Part shown: positions 58,401-64,000 of the stretch, piece after piece | How the letters are laid out: every line of letters starts with the position of its first letter | Position numbering within the stretch: position 1 is the stretch's first letter | Origin: Beroe forskalii | Lineage: Eukaryota > Ctenophora > Nuda > Beroida > Beroidae | Assembly: GCA_011033025.1 (NCBI GenBank) | Contig: WFMF01000014.1 | Coordinates: forward strand, 558,001 to 622,000 | Direction: 5' to 3' | Length of the DNA stretch: 64,000 nucleotides | Notes under the pieces: model-generated | The model's database searches: none | What the model was told of the DNA's origin: nothing | What the model saw: only the letters and a program-made list of their open reading frames with translations | Program-made: the position numbers and the translations under genes

Positions 58401-61400
58401 AGCACATCCAGCTGGAGATACAGCCCGAACAAACTGAGGTAGGTCCCCCACCCCTCCAATACAGGAGCAGCACATCCAGCTGGAGATACAGCCCGAACAA
58501 ACTGAGGTAGGTCCCCCACCCCTCCCATACAGGAGCAGCACATCCAGCTGGAGATACAGCCCGAACAAACTGAGGTAGGTCCCCCACCCCTCCCATACAG
58601 GAGCAGCACATCCAGCTGGAGATACAGCCCGAACAAACTGAGGTAGGTCCCCCCACCCCTCCAATACAGGAGCAGCACATCCAGCTGGAGATACAGCCCG
58701 AACAAACTGAGGTAGGTCCCCCACCCCTCCAATACAGGAGCAGCACATCCAGCTGGAGATACAGCCCGAACAAACTGAGGTAGGTCCCCCACCCCTCCAA
58801 TACAGGAGCAGCACATCCAGCTGGAGATACAGCCCGAACAAACTGAGGTAGGTCCCCCACCCCTCCCATACAGGAGCAGCACATCCAGCTGGAGATACAG
58901 CCCGAACAAACTGAGGTAGGTCCCCCACCCCTCCCATACAGGAGCAGCACATCCAGCTGGAGATACAGCCCGAACAAACTGAGGTAGGTCCCCCACCCCT
59001 CCCATACAGGAGCAGCACATCCAGCTGGAGATACAGCCCGAACAAACTGAGGTAGGTCCCCCACCCCTCCAGTACAGGAGCAGCACATCCAGCTGGAGAT
59101 ACAGCCCGAACAAACTGAGTGTAGGTCCCCCACCCCTCCAATACAGGAGCAGCACATCCAGCTGGAGATACAGCCCGAACAAACTGAGGTAGGTCCCCCC
59201 ACCCCTCCAATACAGGAGCAGCACATCCAGCTGGAGATACAGCCCGAACAAACTGAGGTAGGTCCCCCACCCCTCCCATACAGGAGCAGCACATCCAGCT
59301 GGAGATACAGCCCGAACAAACTGAGGTAGGTCCCCCACCCCTCCCATACAGGAGCAGCACATCCAGCTGGAGATACAGCCCGAACAAACTGAGGTAGGTC
59401 CCCCACCCCTCCCATACAGGAGCAGCACATCCAGCTGGAGATACAGCCCGAACAAACTGAGGTAGGTCCCCCACCCCTCCCATACAGGAGCAGCACATCC
59501 AGCTGGAGATACAGCCCGAACAAACTGAGGTAGGTCCCCCACCCCTCCCATACAGGAGCAGCACATCCAGCTGGAGATACAGCCCGAACAAACTGAGGTA
59601 GGTCCCCCACCCCTCCCATACAGGAGCAGCACATCCAGCTGGAGATACAGCCCGAACAAACTGAGGTAGGTCCCCCACCCCTCCCATACAGGAGCAGCAC
59701 ATCCAGCTGGAGATACAGCCCGAACAAACTGAGGTAGGTCCCCACACCCCTCCCATACAGGAGCAGCACATCCAGCTGGAGATACAGCCCGAACAAACTG
59801 AGGTAGATCCCCCCTCCAATACAGGAGCAGCACATCCAGCTGGAGATACAGCCCGAACAAACTGAGGTAGGTCCCCCACCCCTCCAGTAGAGAAGCAGCA
59901 CATCCAGCTGGAGATACAGCCCGAACAAACTGAGGTAGGTCCCCCACCCCTCCAATACAGGAGCAGCACATCCAGCTGGAGATACAGCCCGAACAAACTG
60001 AGGTAGGTCCCCCACCCCTCCCATACAGGAGCAGCACATCCAGCTGGAGATACAGCCCGAACAAACTGAGGTAGGTCCCCCACCCCTCCCATACAGGAGC
60101 AGCACATCCAGCTGGAGATACAGCCCGAACAAACTGAGGTAGGTCCCCCACCCCTCCCATACAGGAGCAGCACATCCAGCTGGAGATACAGCCCGAACAA
60201 ACTGAGGTAGGTCCCCCACCCCTCCCATACAGGAGCAGCACATCCAGCTGGAGATACAGCCCGAACAAACTGAGGTAGGTCCCCCACCCTCCCATACAGG
60301 AGCAGCACATCCAGCTGGAGATACAGCCCGAACAAACTGAGGTAGGTCCCCCACCCCTCCCATACAGGAGCAGCACATCCAGCTGGAGATACAGCCCGAA
60401 CAAACTGAGGTAGGTCCCCCCACCCCTCCCATACAGGAGCAGCACATCCAGCTGGAGATACAGCCCGAACAAACTGAGGTAGGTCCCCCACCCCTCCAGT
60501 ACAGGAGCAGCACATCCAGCTGGAGATACAGCCCGAACAAACTGAGGTAGGTCCCCCCACCCCTCCCATACAGGAGCAGCACATCCAGCTGGAGATACAG
60601 CCCGAACAAACTGAGGTAGGTCCCCCACCCCTCCCATACAGGAGCAGCACATCCAGCTGGAGATACAGCCCGAACAAACTGAGGTAGGTCCCCCACCCCT
60701 CCCATACAGGAGCAGCACATCCAGCTGGAGATACAGCCCGAACAAACTGAGGTAGGTCCCCCACCCCTCCCATACAGGAGCAGCACATCCAGCTGGAGAT
60801 ACAGCCCGAACAAACTGAGGTAGGTCCCCCACCCCTCCCATACAGGAGCAGCACATCCAGCTGGAGATACAGCCCGAACAAACTGAGGTAGGTCCCCCCA
60901 CCCCTCCCATACAGGAGCAGCACATCCAGCTGGAGATACAGCCCGAACAAACTGAGGTAGGTCCCCCCACCCCTCCCATACAGGAGCAGCACATCCAGCT
61001 GGAGATACAGCCCGAACAAACTGAGGTAGGTCCCCCACCCCTCCCATACAGGAGCAGCACATCCAGCTGGAGATACAGCCCGAACAAACTGAGGTAGGTC
61101 CCCCACCCCTCCCATACAGGAGCAGCACATCCAGCTGGAGATACAGCCCGAACAAACTGAGGTAGGTCCCCCACCCCTCCCATACAGGAGCAGCACATCC
61201 AGCTGGAGATACAGCCCGAACAAACTGAGGTAGGTCCCCCACCCCTCCAATACAGGAGCAGCACATCCAGCTGGAGATACAGCCCGAACAAACTGAGGTA
61301 GGTCCCCCACCCCTCCCATACAGGAGCAGCACATCCAGCTGGAGATACAGCCCGAACAAACTGAGGTAGGTCCCCCACCCCTCCCATACAGGAGCAGCAC

Positions 61401-61665
61401 ATCCAGCTGGAGATACAGCCCGAACAAACTGAGGTAGGTCCCCCCACCCCTCCCATACAGGAGCAGCACATCCAGCTGGAGATACAGCCCGAACAAACTG
61501 AGGTAGGTCCCCCACCCCTCCCATACAGGAGCAGCACATCCAGCTGGAGATACAGCCCGAACAAACTGAGGTAGGTCCCCCCCTCCCATACAGGAGCAGC
61601 ACATCCAGCTGGAGATACAGCCCGAACAAACTGAGGTAGGTCCCCCCACCCCTCCAATACAGGAG
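55380..61665 (+). repeat. Giant exon-cassette array: about 92 units of 68 bp
   Basis: Each unit holds a 42-bp cassette (GAGCAGCACATCCAGCTGGA to AACAAACTGAG; 14 codons EQHIQLEIQPEQTE) followed by 26 bp that begins GTAGGT and ends CCCTCCCATACAG. The cassette is flanked by a pyrimidine-rich acceptor and a consensus donor, and is an exact multiple of three. Most units are 68 bp (five Cs after GGT); some have six Cs (69 bp). Read unspliced, a 68-bp unit shifts frame and meets TAG in the second unit. The - strand lacks stops in all frames, giving huge spurious ORFs. It ends with a truncated unit (cassette reduced to GAG) at about 61660. Confidence 0.93.
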
Positions 61666-61989
61666 GTAGGAATGAGTGGGTGTTATCTTCTCAATCCCCC
61701 AAACTCGGGTGACAATTCTGACGACCCTCGTCCGAATTGAACGCCTCTTTTTCGCAATTGTTTGATTTCAGTAGTTTCTATATCGATATTTATCCGATAT
61801 CCATTCGAATGTGTGATAATGCCGTTTGAATGTGTGATTATACCGTTTAAATGTGTGATAATGCATTGGAAATAATAAATTTAGTTTTTAGTTTTTCTGC
61901 ATCCATGTGATTTCGGGATGATTGTTTCCCGCTGAGACTTGGTTACTTTACTGCTCCGGCTATGATGGGGGGTGATAATGCCGTTTTAA
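61666..61989 (+). other. Caprin intron after the array; no gene
   Basis: Unique sequence matching the reverse complement of 26430-26746. It includes three short copies of GTGTGATAATGCCGTTTGAA-like sequence at about 61810-61870. Confidence 0.6.
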
Positions 61990-64000
61990 TGTTTGACAAT
62001 GTCTATGAGAAGTCCCCCTCCCGTTTTAATGTTTGACAATGTCTATGAGAAGTCCCCTCCCGTTTTAATGTTTGACAATGTCTATGAGAAGTCCCCTCCC
62101 GTTTTAATGTTTGACAATGTCTATGAGAAGTCCCCCTCCCGTTTTAATGTTTGACAATGTCTATGAGAAGTCCCCCTCCCGTTTTAAAGTTTGACAATGT
62201 CTATGAGAAGTCCCCCTCCCGTTTTAATGTTTGACAATGTCTATGAGAAGTCCCCCTCCCGTTTTAATGTTTGACAATGTCTATGAGAAGTCCCTCTCCC
62301 GTTTTAATGTTTGACAATGTCTATGAGAAGTCCCTCTCCCGTTTTAATGTTTGACAATGTCTATGAGAAGTCCCCCTCCCGTTTTAATGTTTGACAATGT
62401 CTATGAGAAGTCCCCCTCCCGTTTTAATGTTTGACAATGTCTATGAGAAGTCCCCTCCCGTTTTAATGTTTGACAATGTCTATGAGAAGTCCCCTCCCGT
62501 TTTAATGTTTGACAATGTTTGAAATGTCTATGAGAAGTCCCCTCCCGTTTTAATGTTTGACAATGTCTATGAGAAGTCCCCCTCCCGTTTTAATGTTTGA
62601 CAATGTCTATGAGAAGTCCCCCTCCCGTTTTAATGTTTGACAATGTCTATGAGAAGTCCCCTCCCGTTTTAATGTTTGACAATGTCTATGAGAAGTCCCC
62701 TCCCGTTTTAATGTTTGACAATGTCTATGAGAAGTCCCCTCCCATGAAGTTTGACAATGTCTATGAGAAGTCCCTCTCCCGTTTTAATGTTTGACAATGT
62801 CTATGAGAAGTCCCCTCCCGTTTTAATGTTTGACAATGTCTATGAGAAGTCCCCTCCCGTTTTAATGTTTGACAATGTCTATGAGAAGTCCCCCCTCCCG
62901 TTTTAATGTTTGACAATGTCTATGAGAAGTCCCCTCCCGTTTTAATGTTTGACAATGTCTATGAGAAGTCCCCCTCCCGTTTTAATGTTTGACAATGTCT
63001 ATGAGAAGTCCCCTCCCGTTTTAATGTTTGACAATGTCTATGAGAAGTCCCCTCCCGTTTTAATGTTTGACAATGTCTATGAGAAGTCCCCTCCCGTTTT
63101 AATGTTTGACAATGTCTATGAGAAGTCCCCTCCCGTTTTAATGTTTGACAATGTCTATGAGAAGTCCCTCTCCCGTTTTAATGTTTGACAATGTCTATGA
63201 GAAGTCCCTCCCCTTTTTAATGTTTGACAATGTCTATGAAGTCCCTCCCGTTTTAATGTTTGACAATGTCTATGAGAAGTCCTCTCCCGTTTTAATGTTT
63301 GACAATGTCTATGAGAAGTCCCTCTCCCGTTTTAATGTTTTGACAATGTCTATGAGAAGTCCCCCTCCCGTTTTAATGTTTGACAATGTCTATGAGAAGT
63401 CCCTCCCGTTTTAATGTTTGACAATGTCTATGAGAAGTTTGACAATGTCTATGAAGTCCCCTCCCGTTTTAATGTTTGACAATGTCTATGAAGTCCCCCT
63501 CCCCGTTTTAATGTTTGACAATGTCTATGAGAAGTCCCCTCCGTTTTAATGTTTGACAATGTCTATGAGAAGTCCCTCCCGTTTTAATGTTTGACAATGT
63601 CTATGAGAAGTCCCCTCCCGTTTTAATGTTTGACAATGTCTATGAGAAGTCCCCCTCCTGTTTTAATGGTTTGACAATGTCTATGAGAAGTCCCCTCCCG
63701 TTTTAATGTTTGACAATGTCTATGAGAAGTCCCCCTCCCGTTTTAATGTTTGACAATGTCTATGAGAAGTCCCTCTGAATGTTTTTAATGTTTGACAATG
63801 TCTATGAGAAGTCCCCCTCCCGTTTTAATGTTTGACAATGTCTATGAGAAGTCCCTCTCCCGTTTTAATGTTTGACAATGTCTATGAAGTCCCCTCCCGT
63901 TTTAATGTTTGACAATGTCCCCCCTCCCGTTTTAATGTTTGACAATGTCTATGAGAAGTCCCTCTCCCGTTTTAATGTTTGACAATGTCTATGAGAAGTC
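61990..64000 (+). repeat. 40-bp minisatellite, about 50 units, running off the window
   Basis: Unit CGTTTTAATGTTTGACAATG TCTATGAGAAGTCCCCTCC with C-tract length changes. In the inverted copy a single unit lies directly against the acceptor (TCCCTCCCCAG) of the NPW exon, so here the array most probably fills the acceptor side of the same intron and the exon should lie beyond 64000. Open frames with FDNVYEKS repeats are by-products. Confidence 0.88.

Noticed and set aside
55210-61657. Open frames of more than 2000 codons on the - strand (GTYLSLFGLYLQLDVLLLYGRG-type repeats)
   Set aside because: All three - strand frames are open because the 68-bp unit has no stop on that strand. Unit length not divisible by three just cycles the frames. 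Sense coding is on the + strand in exon H, with splice sites in the right orientation.
62597-63414. Repeat proteins with FDNVYEKSPPVLM units
   Set aside because: By-product of the 40-bp minisatellite. Frames are broken often, and the single-copy counterpart in the inverted copy is intronic.

Overview
This is nuclear DNA of an animal. The genes are split by GT-AG introns, and the proteins are metazoan families: a KDM5 histone demethylase, a caprin-type RNA-binding protein and a B4GALNT-like Golgi glycosyltransferase. A decayed LINE and several foldback or MITE-like elements are also present. I cannot name the phylum. Clusters of one-base indels, mainly at the left edge, look like an imperfectly polished long-read assembly.

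Layout. 1-3375: noisy sequence, then a damaged duplicate (613-1760) of KDM5 exons whose cleaner copy begins at 2122. 2222-21024: the C-terminal two thirds of KDM5 on the + strand (21 exons seen; PHD1, part of JmjC, C5HC2 zinc finger, PLU-1 region, PHD2, PHD3, stop at 21022-21024). All junctions downstream of the PHD1 exon agree in reading phase, except where one JmjC exon cannot be found. A 3.7 kb inverted-repeat element with an 8-bp target duplication (3621-7294) lies in that gap. A one-exon glycosyltransferase (10699-12243) is nested in a later intron. 21025-24600: no gene; palindromes and direct repeats. 24643-28311: the 3' end of a caprin gene on the - strand (RGG exons and an exon-cassette array). 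28656-61650: caprin on the + strand, starting inside its HR1 domain, interrupted by a 5'-truncated LINE, and with an internal segment present twice (about 33.0-46.8 kb and 48.4-61.7 kb). 61990-64000: a 40-bp minisatellite running off the window, next to where another caprin exon should start.

The main signal is the minisatellites. They occupy roughly 20 kb, and most are not randomly placed: they abut exon-intron junctions, and the repeat unit contains the splice site itself, often with the adjoining exon end. There are donor-side arrays (8482-8580, 13589-13670, 13940-14365, 15070-16018, 32117-33015) and acceptor-side arrays (7630-7923, 9120-9186, 18703-19778, 31520-32028, 33016-38315, 48400-49944, 61990-64000). 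The extreme case is a 68-bp unit that carries a complete 42-bp exon cassette (14 codons, EQHIQLEIQPEQTE) between a consensus acceptor and donor, repeated about 92 times at 55380-61665 and in smaller arrays elsewhere. Whether those cassettes are spliced as micro-exons or skipped as one large intron cannot be decided from sequence alone.

KDM5 and caprin have no obvious functional link. What they share here is this mode of intron growth.
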